Source: Galbibacter marinus (GTDB taxonomy: Bacteria > Bacteroidota > Bacteroidia > Flavobacteriales > Flavobacteriaceae). From it: DNA of 64,000 nucleotides. Below the pieces are notes generated by a model that was not told the origin of the DNA, did no database searches, and saw only the letters and a program-made list of their open reading frames with translations. Both the position numbers and the translations under genes were made by a program. The stretch lies in NCBI RefSeq assembly GCF_000300875.1, contig NZ_AMSG01000007.1, forward strand, positions 62,001-126,000, given 5' to 3'. Of the stretch, positions 50,068 to 58,091 are shown one piece after another (within the stretch, counting starts at the first letter, position 1; each line of letters opens with the position of its first letter).

Positions 50068-52170
50068 TTATTTTTTACCGATTTTTCGCTTTAATAATTG
50101 CGCATTGATAGCCACTATAATCGTACTTAAACTCATAAGTACAGCTCCAACGGCTGGGCCCAAAACAAAACCGGTAGAATAAAGCACTCCAGCAGCTAAC
50201 GGAATGGCTATAACGTTGTATCCCGTTGCCCAAACAAGGTTCTGGATCATTTTATTGTATGTAGCCTTACCGAACAAAATCAAGTTAGCAATATCTTGTG
50301 GGTTGCTGTTTACCAAAATAATATCCGCGGTTTCAGCGGCTACGTCTGTGCCAGAACCTACTGCAATACCTACATTGGCTTGAGCCAGAGCCGGTGCATC
50401 GTTCACTCCGTCTCCTGTCATTGCCACAAACTCTCCCTTACTTTCCAATTCTTTTACTATTTCCACTTTTTGATGTGGCAAAACTTCGGCGTAGTATCCA
50501 TCCAAGCCGAGTTTATCGCTAACAGCTTTGGCAGTTCTTTCATTATCACCGGTAGCCATTAAAACTTTTATATTATTCTTTTTGAAAATTTTGATGGCAT
50601 CGGCAGATTCCGGTCTAATTTCGTCCGCCAATGCTATGTATCCTGCCAGTTTTCCATCAATCAAGACAAAAACAACAGTTTCTGCGGCATCGCTATAGGC
50701 ATCCTCTGGAATAGTTATTTTTTCATCCCTTAAATATCCGGGACTTACAACTTTTATTTCTTTCCCTTCTACGTTCGCCTCGACTCCTTTACCGGTAATT
50801 GCGTTAAAGTTTTCAGGGTTCGGAATAATAACTTCATCTTCTTTTACTTTTTTAATTATTCCAACCGCAATAGGGTGTTCAGAACTCTGTTCCAATGCAC
50901 TTGAAAGCCTCAAAATTTCTTTAGGTGGATATTTCTGATTGACCGACTCAACCCTTGTTACACCAAAATCACCTTTGGTCAATGTTCCAGTCTTGTCGAA
51001 TAATAATGCCGTTATTTTTCGGGATTCTTCAAAAGCTGTTCTATTTCTAATCAATAATCCATTCTGTGCAGAAACCGCAGTAGAAATAGCGACCACTAAT
51101 GGAATGGCAAGACCTAAAGCGTGCGGACACGCAATAATCATTACCGTTACCATACGCTCCAAAGCATACACAAAAGGGAAGCCTAAAATTAGCCAAACCG
51201 CCAATGTGCCAAATCCAATACCTAATGCGATATAGGTAAGCCATTTTGCAGCTCTATCCGAGAGGTTTTGCATTTTTGATTTGGACTTTTGTGCTTCTTC
51301 AACCATTGTGATCACCTTGTTGAGATAACTGTCCTTTCCTGTATGCTCAACCTTTACCTTTATGCTGCCATTACCGTTTACCGAACCTCCAATAACCTTA
51401 TCATCTATTTCTTTCTTAACTGGTTTGGACTCCCCAGTAAGCATAGATTCATTCAGGTAGCTGGTGCCTTCTGTTATAATACCATCAGCAGGCACCTTTT
51501 CACCTGGTTTTACTAATATGACATCATCTTTTAACAAATCTTCCAACGGAATATCTTCTATGGTATCACCCTTTACCCTATGGGCTTCTGCGGGCATCAT
51601 ACTTACCAAAAGCTGTAAGGCCTTTGATGCTCCCAAGACGCTTTTCATCTCTATCCAATGTCCTACCAACATAATAGCGATAAGGGTAGCCAGTTCCCAG
51701 AAAAAATCAACTCCTTCTAAGCCGAACACGGTTGCCGAACTATAAACGTAAGCCACGGTAATGGCCATAGAAATAAGGGTCATCATCCCTGGTGCACCTT
51801 TTTTAACTTCGGACCAAAATCCGGTAATAAATGGCCAGCCGCCATAGAAATACACTACAGAAGAAAGGCCAAATAATATATATTGGTTTCCGGGAAGCAG
51901 GAACTCATACCCAATAAACCCTTGGATCATCGGGGAGATGATGAGGATGGGAATGGTCAAGATTAAGGTTACCCAAAACCGTTTCCTGAAATCGGCAATC
52001 ATCATTTTATGATGGTCGTGGCCCATTTGACCGTGACCCGGATTGTGACCCGAATGGTCCCCACCTTTGTGGTTCATTTTAGAATGGTCTTCTTTTTTGT
52101 GTTTCATCTTCGAATGGTCCATTTTAGAATGGTCCATTTCATCGTGATTGTGGTGTTCGTGATTTTCCAT
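50068..52170 (-). CDS. copB: CopB-type heavy-metal P1B-ATPase
   Basis: 700 aa. The first about 55 residues are extremely His/Met-rich (repeated DHSKM-type units), a metal-binding tail. The transmembrane metal site is CPH (IIACPHALGLAIPL), which defines the P1B-3 (CopB, Cu2+/Ag+) group, rather than the CPC of CopA. Catalytic Asp in DKTGTLT, TGES in the actuator, and GDGVNDAPAL hinge. Exports Cu or Ag from the cytosol. 18 nt after the 97-aa gene and contiguous with the MFS gene. Confidence 0.94.
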   Translation of the reverse strand: MENHEHHNHDEMDHSKMDHSKMKHKKEDHSKMNHKGGDHSGHNPGHGQMGHDHHKMMIADFRKRFWVTLILTIPILIISPMIQGFIGYEFLLPGNQYILFGLSSVVYFYGGWPFITGFWSEVKKGAPGMMTLISMAITVAYVYSSATVFGLEGVDFFWELATLIAIMLVGHWIEMKSVLGASKALQLLVSMMPAEAHRVKGDTIEDIPLEDLLKDDVILVKPGEKVPADGIITEGTSYLNESMLTGESKPVKKEIDDKVIGGSVNGNGSIKVKVEHTGKDSYLNKVITMVEEAQKSKSKMQNLSDRAAKWLTYIALGIGFGTLAVWLILGFPFVYALERMVTVMIIACPHALGLAIPLVVAISTAVSAQNGLLIRNRTAFEESRKITALLFDKTGTLTKGDFGVTRVESVNQKYPPKEILRLSSALEQSSEHPIAVGIIKKVKEDEVIIPNPENFNAITGKGVEANVEGKEIKVVSPGYLRDEKITIPEDAYSDAAETVVFVLIDGKLAGYIALADEIRPESADAIKIFKKNNIKVLMATGDNERTAKAVSDKLGLDGYYAEVLPHQKVEIVKELESKGEFVAMTGDGVNDAPALAQANVGIAVGSGTDVAAETADIILVNSNPQDIANLILFGKATYNKMIQNLVWATGYNVIAIPLAAGVLYSTGFVLGPAVGAVLMSLSTIIVAINAQLLKRKIGKK

Positions 52171-52188
52171 TATTGTCTTGTTTAAGTG

Positions 52189-52482
52189 TTATCGTAATTT
52201 TTTTCTCATAGCTTCCGAAATGTTTTCGGCATAGACGCCATAGGCATCTACCAAAAGTCCTTTAATCCCATTTTTTGATGAAATAGCATAAAGCACACTA
52301 TTATCGTCGGTACTGCTCATACCCTCAAAACGATGCATCTCGTCAACATTAAAATCTTCTGGGTGTATTTCAATTTTTAGTGAGGCACACTCCAAACATT
52401 CTGGTTTTAGGTTAAAATCATATGTATAGCTATTTCCCTGTAAATCGTTTATGGCTTCAGAAAGTGTATCGTAATTTTTCAT
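52189..52482 (-). CDS. Small conserved protein beside prs (97 aa)
   Basis: 97 aa, acidic, no signal or TM. Contains CLECASLKIEIHPEDFNVDE with a CxxC (Cys35, Cys38 approximately). Homologues in Flavobacteriaceae often carry the label phosphoribosylpyrophosphate synthetase, probably transferred from neighbours: it is far too short and has no PRPP loop. Function unknown. 6 nt after the secreted protein gene, 18 nt before copB. Confidence 0.75.
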   Translation of the reverse strand: MKNYDTLSEAINDLQGNSYTYDFNLKPECLECASLKIEIHPEDFNVDEMHRFEGMSSTDDNSVLYAISSKNGIKGLLVDAYGVYAENISEAMRKKLR

Positions 52483-52488
52483 CTGTCT

Positions 52489-53133
52489 TTATTTATAGTT
52501 TATTGTAAAATAGCTGTTATCTGCTTCTGAAAATTTCTGAAAAGTCAATAATCCTTTTTCATTTAATTTTTCAATAACAGTATAATTGAATTGCTTGATG
52601 CGAATACCCCAGGCATAGGCCTTAATATTTATTTTTGATTTAATAGTGTTTTTGCCAGCTTCTAATTTTCGATCGTAAATTTTTATGATGCTTTTTGAAC
52701 CGAAAAAATTCAACAAGCCCGAGTCAAAACTCATTTCCAATTCAATATTTTTCAGATTATCCAAATTGTATAGTTCTTTAAATTTCTTTGAAGTGGTGTT
52801 GATTTCTGTTTTCTTTGATTTTGGATTGGAAAACGGGAAAGCCATTACCACTACACTTGCTTCATCAGGCTTACAGCGATAGGTTGTGGTGTATTTATCG
52901 GTCAATTTTTTGTCTTTATCAAACAATTCCGTAACTACCTCAATTTCATAGTATCCATTTTTCTTTATTGTTTCACTGGCTTTGAAAGTTTGTTTATTTA
53001 AAAAAGAACCATTTTCATCAAAGTTTTCCCGAATAACAACTCTGCCTGAAATCTGCCCAATGAGCATTTCAGTTTGTCCAGTCATTGTGATGCTGAATAA
53101 AGTGATTAGTACTATAAAGCCTTGTTTTCTCAT
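52489..53133 (-). CDS. Secreted beta-rich protein of unknown function
   Basis: 214 aa. Signal peptide (about 1-19, ITMTGQ). The mature part is beta-rich with a single Cys (TYRCKPDEASVVVMAF). It resembles secreted proteins of the DUF3108/TapB-like group, but I cannot assign a family securely. Its ATG overlaps the prs stop by 4 nt, so it is translationally coupled inside the island operon, an odd location for a secreted protein between prs and copB. Confidence 0.7.
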   Translation of the reverse strand: MRKQGFIVLITLFSITMTGQTEMLIGQISGRVVIRENFDENGSFLNKQTFKASETIKKNGYYEIEVVTELFDKDKKLTDKYTTTYRCKPDEASVVVMAFPFSNPKSKKTEINTTSKKFKELYNLDNLKNIELEMSFDSGLLNFFGSKSIIKIYDRKLEAGKNTIKSKINIKAYAWGIRIKQFNYTVIEKLNEKGLLTFQKFSEADNSYFTINYK

Positions 53134-54023
53134 ATATGGTGCATTAATTTTTTTACCTCTTTTGCCATAATATCACTTAAATCTATTCCATTTGAAGAGT
53201 GTGGGATGGTATTACAAGTCACTATTTTTTCTACTCCGGAATCCAATAAATCTTGATAGGCGTTTCCTGAAAAAACGGCGTGAATGCCTACACAAATAGG
53301 TGGTTTCATTCCTGCTTTTTTAAGATGTTGTACGGTTTCAATCATTGTTCGGGCTGTGGAAATAATATCATCTACCAAAATGGGTGTAGCATCTTTATAT
53401 ATATCCACATCGGGAACAGAGACTTCTACATCACGGTCACCGTGACGCACCTTTTGTAATACCGTAAATGGTGCTCCTGCATTTTTGGCGACTTCTGATA
53501 CCCATTGTTCACTTTCAGAATCAGGTCCGATAAGTACCGGGTTTTCGATATTTTCTTTAATCCATTCTGAAATTGCGTCGGCAGCGTGAATCACTTTATT
53601 TGGAATTTGATACACTTCTCCCAACGAACTAATTCTGTGCAAGTGAGGGTCAACTGTGGTAATGCTATCGGCGAAACCAGAAATCAATTTTCCGAAGAAA
53701 CCGGAAGTCACTCCTTCTCCTTCATTAAATACTTTGTCCTGCCGCATATACGCCAAATAGGGTGCTACCAAACAGGTACACATAGCTCCTAATGATTTGG
53801 CTGTGTGGCTTAAAAAATATAGTGACAACAGTTTTCCGTCCGGTTCGTGCAAGGTGCATACCAGTACCACACATTTATCTTTAACATCAGACAATATGCG
53901 CGTGTATGATTCCCCGTCAGGGAATTTCCTTAATGTGGCTTGACCCACTTCAGCATCCATTTTTGTAGCCATTAGTTCTGTTAGTTCTTCATTTCCGGGA
54001 AGACTGAATAATATTGTTTTCAT
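53130..54023 (-). CDS. prs: Ribose-phosphate pyrophosphokinase (archaeal-like short type)
   Basis: 297 aa, shorter than the about 315-aa housekeeping bacterial PrsA. Makes PRPP from ribose-5-P and ATP, releasing AMP. Visible blocks: LRKFPDGESYTRI, TVDPHLHR, IGPDSESEQWV, KVRHGDRDVEV (flexible-loop Lys/Arg) and the PRPP loop ILVDDIISTARTM. Its divergent, compact form suggests a second, island-borne enzyme. 10 nt after the AMP phosphorylase gene; AMP is the product of one and substrate of the other. Confidence 0.92.
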   Translation of the reverse strand: MKTILFSLPGNEELTELMATKMDAEVGQATLRKFPDGESYTRILSDVKDKCVVLVCTLHEPDGKLLSLYFLSHTAKSLGAMCTCLVAPYLAYMRQDKVFNEGEGVTSGFFGKLISGFADSITTVDPHLHRISSLGEVYQIPNKVIHAADAISEWIKENIENPVLIGPDSESEQWVSEVAKNAGAPFTVLQKVRHGDRDVEVSVPDVDIYKDATPILVDDIISTARTMIETVQHLKKAGMKPPICVGIHAVFSGNAYQDLLDSGVEKIVTCNTIPHSSNGIDLSDIMAKEVKKLMHHI

Positions 54024-54033
54024 AGTATGTTCT

Positions 54034-55536
54034 TTAATTTATAGTTATGATGTCGTTATGGTTGTTTTCATATTCCAAGGCATAATTAAGTTCACCTTTG
54101 GATTCAGCATATATGGTATAAAGCAGTTGGTTCTCTTCGATTTGTTCTCCCAAATGCACATTTAGAAGAATCCCTGCCGATTTAGATTGTGGTGCTCCAG
54201 AAAGCTTGGCCAGTTTTGCAATTTTACGGTTATCAATTCGTTGCAAAACGCCTGACTTTTCAGCTTTAATTTCAATTTTATAAGGTGCTAAAACTGGTTT
54301 TGAAAATTGACCTTGCGCCTTACAAATGGCTACGAATTTTTCATATGCTTTTCCAGATTTGAGAATTTTATGTGCGGTTTCCTGTCCCTTTCCTTTTTCT
54401 ACTTTTCCAGAAAGTTCTAATAGTTCAGTAGCTAAAAGCAATGCTCTTTCTGTTAAGTCTTTAGGTGCATCTTCCTCATTTTTCAAAACTTTTAATATAT
54501 CTATGGCTTCTAAAGTTGGACCGATACCCCTTCCAACAGGCTGCGTGCCATCCGTAACTACAACTTTTACATTCAACCCAACAGCAGTTCCAACGGTTTC
54601 CATATGATTTTTTAGTTTTTCTGCCATTTCGGTACTGCGAACCTTGGCGGTTTCTCCCACGGGAATATCAATGACCACGTGAGTAGAACCAGCTGCTGCC
54701 TTTTTAGAGAGTACTGAAGCGATGAGTTGCCCTTCGCTATCAATATCCAAGGCTTTTTCAATTTTAATGAGCACATCATCGGCAGGACTTAACTGCGCTG
54801 TACCGCCCCAAACAAAACATCCGCCTTCTTTTTCTACTACGGTCTTTATTTCCTCGGAAGAGAGCGTAACATTGGTCAGTACTTCCATTGTATCTGCTGT
54901 GCCTGCTGGCGAAGTGATTGCCCGTGAGGATGTTTTTGGCATAGTAAGCCCATACGCGGCAACAATGGCAACTACCAATGGTGTTGTCCTATTGCCAGGC
55001 AATCCGCCAATACAATGTTTGTCGACCACGATATCCTTGTTCCAGTTCAGTTGCTTTCCGGAAGCAATCATTGCTTTCGTTAGGTCGGATATTTCATCAA
55101 TATCCATTCGGTCGCCAGCACAGGCAGTAATAAATGCTGAAAGGTGGATGTTGGAATAATCGCCTTCCACGATATCGGTTATGATGTTGTTATAGGCCTT
55201 ATAATCCAGTTTTTTGTTATAGATTTTTGCCCTGACGTGGCTTAAGGATTCAATAGGCTCTAAATGGGAAACATATAATGTATCGTTTGGGGAAACATTG
55301 AGTTTTTTCGCAGCAGCATCTGATAGTCCGATTTCATTAGGCAACAGAATATCAGAATTCAGGACATTAAGACTTGCTACGATTGATGTATTTGCATTGG
55401 ATATTCTTATTCGGGTAAGTACCTCAAACCCTTCTGAAATACAAACGTGGCAATCTTCGCGCATATACACTACATTCTCGTTTTGGGTATAGATTCCGAG
55501 ATGTTTATATTTTAATATGTTTGAGTGTGTGTCCAT
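54034..55536 (-). CDS. AMP phosphorylase / thymidine phosphorylase family 2 (DeoA-like)
   Basis: 500 aa, the length of archaeal AMP phosphorylase and about 60 longer than bacterial DeoA. It has the extra N-terminal domain (about 1-85), then the pyrimidine-phosphorylase core with VVDKHCIGGLPGNRTTPLVV, KTSSRAITSPAGTADTMEVL and GGTAQLSPADD, and the C-terminal hammerhead part (AEKSGVLQRIDNRKIAKLAK). The characterised archaeal enzyme converts NMP plus phosphate to base plus ribose-1,5-bisphosphate. Whether this protein takes AMP rather than a nucleoside must be tested. 10 nt before prs, 21 nt after the MBL gene. Confidence 0.9.
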   Translation of the reverse strand: MDTHSNILKYKHLGIYTQNENVVYMREDCHVCISEGFEVLTRIRISNANTSIVASLNVLNSDILLPNEIGLSDAAAKKLNVSPNDTLYVSHLEPIESLSHVRAKIYNKKLDYKAYNNIITDIVEGDYSNIHLSAFITACAGDRMDIDEISDLTKAMIASGKQLNWNKDIVVDKHCIGGLPGNRTTPLVVAIVAAYGLTMPKTSSRAITSPAGTADTMEVLTNVTLSSEEIKTVVEKEGGCFVWGGTAQLSPADDVLIKIEKALDIDSEGQLIASVLSKKAAAGSTHVVIDIPVGETAKVRSTEMAEKLKNHMETVGTAVGLNVKVVVTDGTQPVGRGIGPTLEAIDILKVLKNEEDAPKDLTERALLLATELLELSGKVEKGKGQETAHKILKSGKAYEKFVAICKAQGQFSKPVLAPYKIEIKAEKSGVLQRIDNRKIAKLAKLSGAPQSKSAGILLNVHLGEQIEENQLLYTIYAESKGELNYALEYENNHNDIITIN

Positions 55537-55557
55537 ATTTTTTTTGATTGTTGTGAT

Positions 55558-56934
55558 TTATTCTATTTCTTCGATGGTGTATAATTGCGGAATTTCTGCA
55601 TCCCACCCATAAGTTTCCTTGATGCCTTTTTGCAATGCTTCTGCACTCTCTTTTTCACCGTGTACAATGAAAATACGTTCGGGTTTGTTTTTTATATTGT
55701 CCATCCAGTCCATAAGCTCTGCGTGGTCTGCATGTGCCGAGAGGCCTTGAATTTCGGCTACTTCCATATTAAACGGCACCCATTTGCCATATACTTTTAG
55801 CTCTTTATCGCCTTCCAATAATTTTCTTCCGCGCGTTCCTTCCGCTTGGTACCCAACAAAAAGCAACGTGTTATTAGGATTTTGCGCTTGGGTTTCAAGA
55901 TAGTTGAGCATTCTTCCGCCCGTGAGCATTCCACTTCCGGCAATCACAATTTTTGGTTTATTATCGGTTCGTAATTCCATAGTCTCGCGATAGCTGCTCA
56001 CGACAGTAAAGTGTGAACACATTTCGTCACATTCATTCTCGTTCAGCCTATGCCAATCTCTGGTACGGTGGAAGAGTTCCAAAACACTAGCTCCCATCGG
56101 GCTGTCCATTATCATTTGCACTTTGGGAATTTTGTGCTCTTTCAGTAATTTCCAAAAAATAAGCATCATCAATTGGGCACGTTCTACCGAAAAGCTTGGG
56201 ATAAACAGGCTGCCACCTCTATTGATGGTGTCATTTACCAATTTTTCAATCAGTGGAAGTGCTTCCATTTCATCTGGATGAAACCTTCCTCCATAAGTAG
56301 ATTCTATAAAAAGCACATCTGCTCTTTTTGGTTTCAGGGGTGGATAAAGCAATAAATCACTGGTTCTTCCAATATCTCCTGAAAAGACAAAACGCTTTCC
56401 TTCAACATCCAGCTCGATGAATGTAGCACCAAGAATATGTCCGTTATACTGAAATCGTGCCTTGATACCATCAAATAACGGAATCCATTGTGCTTGTGGA
56501 ACGTCTTTAAAATGTGGAATGGTTTTTTCTACATCATTTAAATCGTAAAGTGGTTCAGCAGGACTGTGTTTGGAATAGCCCTCTTTATTGGCACGTTCGG
56601 CTTCCTGTTCTTGTATTTTGGCACTATCATTCAATATGATTTTTGCGATGTCCAAGGTGGGATTGGTGCCGTAAATGGGCCCTTTGAAACCTTGCTTTAC
56701 CAATCTCGGCAAATATCCTGTATGGTCCATATGGCCGTGGGTAAGCAAAACAGCGTCAATATCAGCAACATTAACGGGTGGATACTCCCAGTTTTTAAGG
56801 CGTAATTCTTTTAACCCTTGAAAAAGTCCGCAGTCTATGAGTATCTTTTTATCTCCTGTGTCCACTAAATATTTTGAGCCGGTTACCGTACCTGCTGCAC
56901 CTAAAAAGTGAATATTTATTTTATTGTTATCCAT
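55558..56934 (-). CDS. Beta-CASP metallo-beta-lactamase, RNase-like
   Basis: 458 aa. MBL part: LGAAGTVTGSKYLV, metal motif LTHGHMDHTGYLP, FSGDIGR. Beta-CASP insert: ESTYGGRFHP, GGSLFIPSFSVERAQLM, GSGMLTGGRM, with ISO-type ends LSAHADHAELMDWM and IFIVHGEKE. Resembles RNA-specific ribonucleases of the YciV/Ysh1 type found in bacteria and archaea. In the island it lies between a CCGG-tail protein (15 nt) and AMP phosphorylase (21 nt). RNA turnover would yield NMPs for the next enzyme, a plausible link. Confidence 0.92.
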   Translation of the reverse strand: MDNNKINIHFLGAAGTVTGSKYLVDTGDKKILIDCGLFQGLKELRLKNWEYPPVNVADIDAVLLTHGHMDHTGYLPRLVKQGFKGPIYGTNPTLDIAKIILNDSAKIQEQEAERANKEGYSKHSPAEPLYDLNDVEKTIPHFKDVPQAQWIPLFDGIKARFQYNGHILGATFIELDVEGKRFVFSGDIGRTSDLLLYPPLKPKRADVLFIESTYGGRFHPDEMEALPLIEKLVNDTINRGGSLFIPSFSVERAQLMMLIFWKLLKEHKIPKVQMIMDSPMGASVLELFHRTRDWHRLNENECDEMCSHFTVVSSYRETMELRTDNKPKIVIAGSGMLTGGRMLNYLETQAQNPNNTLLFVGYQAEGTRGRKLLEGDKELKVYGKWVPFNMEVAEIQGLSAHADHAELMDWMDNIKNKPERIFIVHGEKESAEALQKGIKETYGWDAEIPQLYTIEEIE

Positions 56935-56949
56935 CTTTATAGTATTTAT

Positions 56950-57204
56950 TTAGAGTCCACCACAGCAAGAAGGTGTATTTCCTTTATCTTGTTTTGATTT
57001 GCTCAATTCCACTATTTCTTTATATAGATTTCGTGAATCCTCTTTAATATAAAGTGCTACCTTCTTAATAGAGTTAGTTTCTAACTCAACCATATCCAAT
57101 AGAATTTCTATGGCCTCGTCAAGCAATTTCGGGTCCTCTTCGAGAGCTTCGTAAAACGGCTCAAAATCTAATTGATTCTGTTGTTGTGAATCTTCTTTTT
57201 TCAT
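56950..57204 (-). CDS. Small acidic helical protein with CCGG tail (84 aa)
   Basis: 84 aa. Mostly alpha-helical and acidic (EALEEDPKLLDEAIEILLDMVE), then a Lys-rich segment and the terminal SCCGGL. The vicinal Cys pair may bind metal or form a redox switch. No family recognised. Part of the island operon (39 nt after the ATP-cone gene, 15 nt before the MBL gene). Confidence 0.65.
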   Translation of the reverse strand: MKKEDSQQQNQLDFEPFYEALEEDPKLLDEAIEILLDMVELETNSIKKVALYIKEDSRNLYKEIVELSKSKQDKGNTPSCCGGL

Positions 57205-57243
57205 TTGATTTTTTATTTAGAATTATTGATTGTTGCATTGTTT

Positions 57244-58089
57244 TTATTGATGTACTGAACATAATTTTTCTGAATCTTCTAAAATCTTTTTGTGTCTTTT
57301 ATTATCAATTCCTATTTTTTCCAAGAGCTTCGGGCTTTCGTGAAGCTCTTTGCAGAGTACGATGCCTTCATCTAATAATTTTGTTTTTTCAGCTTTGGTA
57401 AGTGTTGTTAAAGCGGTTAAGGGATGTAGCCCAGATTTATCTATTCTGTCTTTAAGACCATTTCCTCTTGGATAATCCCAACTTGTCAACAACAATCCCA
57501 CGCATGTACCATATTGTACCGCATCACTTGTAAATCGTGTATTTGTATAGACGCCTCCTTTGTGAAGTTTAGTATCGTGACCTTTTTGGCGTTCCCAATT
57601 TTTTTCTACATCTAAAAATCTTGAATTGATGTATAATGGAATCTTCACGTTGCAAACTCGGCCTTGATCGCTATGGTATTTGCATTCAATCATATAATGA
57701 TTATTGTCTTTTTGCGCTATCACATCTATTTCGTGTTGAACACAATTACCTTGGACAATAACATCAACTTCTGTATCAAAACCTTCGTGTGCCAATAGTT
57801 TGCCTACTAATTTTTCAAATGGAAAACCGGTTGGACCTAGTTCCATTAAAGCTTTTTTGAGCTTGTACTTTGAGGCACTTACCCTAGATTTTCGTTTTAG
57901 CATCTTGAAAGCCAACTGATAGATTTTTTTGGTTGTCATTCCTTCTTCAATCTGCTCTTGTACTTTCCGGGCTATATCTTGAATAATATCCTCATCTGCC
58001 CGTGAACGCCGCAGGGAGTTGATGAGTTTGTTTACATCAAAGGCTTCGTACTCACCAGAGTATTTTTTTATTAAGACTGATTTATTCAT
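57244..58089 (-). CDS. ATP-cone fused to Mrr/REase-fold domain
   Basis: 281 aa. N-terminal ATP-cone (about 5-90: LIKKYSGEYEAFDVNKLINSL...), the nucleotide-sensing module of ribonucleotide reductase and NrdR. The C-terminal part (about 90-215) looks like a PD-(D/E)xK endonuclease: ELGPTGFPFEKLVGKLL, QHEIDVIAQ (Asp) and HYMIECKYH (ExK). The tail (215-281) is helical. No methyltransferase lies nearby, so it is not a classical R-M enzyme; ATP/dATP-gated nuclease activity is the simplest hypothesis. 2 nt after the Usp gene. Confidence 0.87.
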   Translation of the reverse strand: MNKSVLIKKYSGEYEAFDVNKLINSLRRSRADEDIIQDIARKVQEQIEEGMTTKKIYQLAFKMLKRKSRVSASKYKLKKALMELGPTGFPFEKLVGKLLAHEGFDTEVDVIVQGNCVQHEIDVIAQKDNNHYMIECKYHSDQGRVCNVKIPLYINSRFLDVEKNWERQKGHDTKLHKGGVYTNTRFTSDAVQYGTCVGLLLTSWDYPRGNGLKDRIDKSGLHPLTALTTLTKAEKTKLLDEGIVLCKELHESPKLLEKIGIDNKRHKKILEDSEKLCSVHQ

Positions 58090-58091
58090 TG

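Noticed and set aside
52189-52482. PRPP synthetase activity for the 97-aa protein
   Set aside because: It lacks the PRPP loop and is one third of the required length; the real prs is the gene at 53130-54023.
54722-55159. 145-codon plus-strand frame opposite the AMP phosphorylase gene
   Set aside because: Antisense shadow; low-complexity Ser/Val/Pro composition mirrors the coding strand.
57244-58089. Restriction-modification system
   Set aside because: There is an endonuclease-like fold but no methyltransferase or specificity gene nearby, and the ATP-cone fusion argues for another role.
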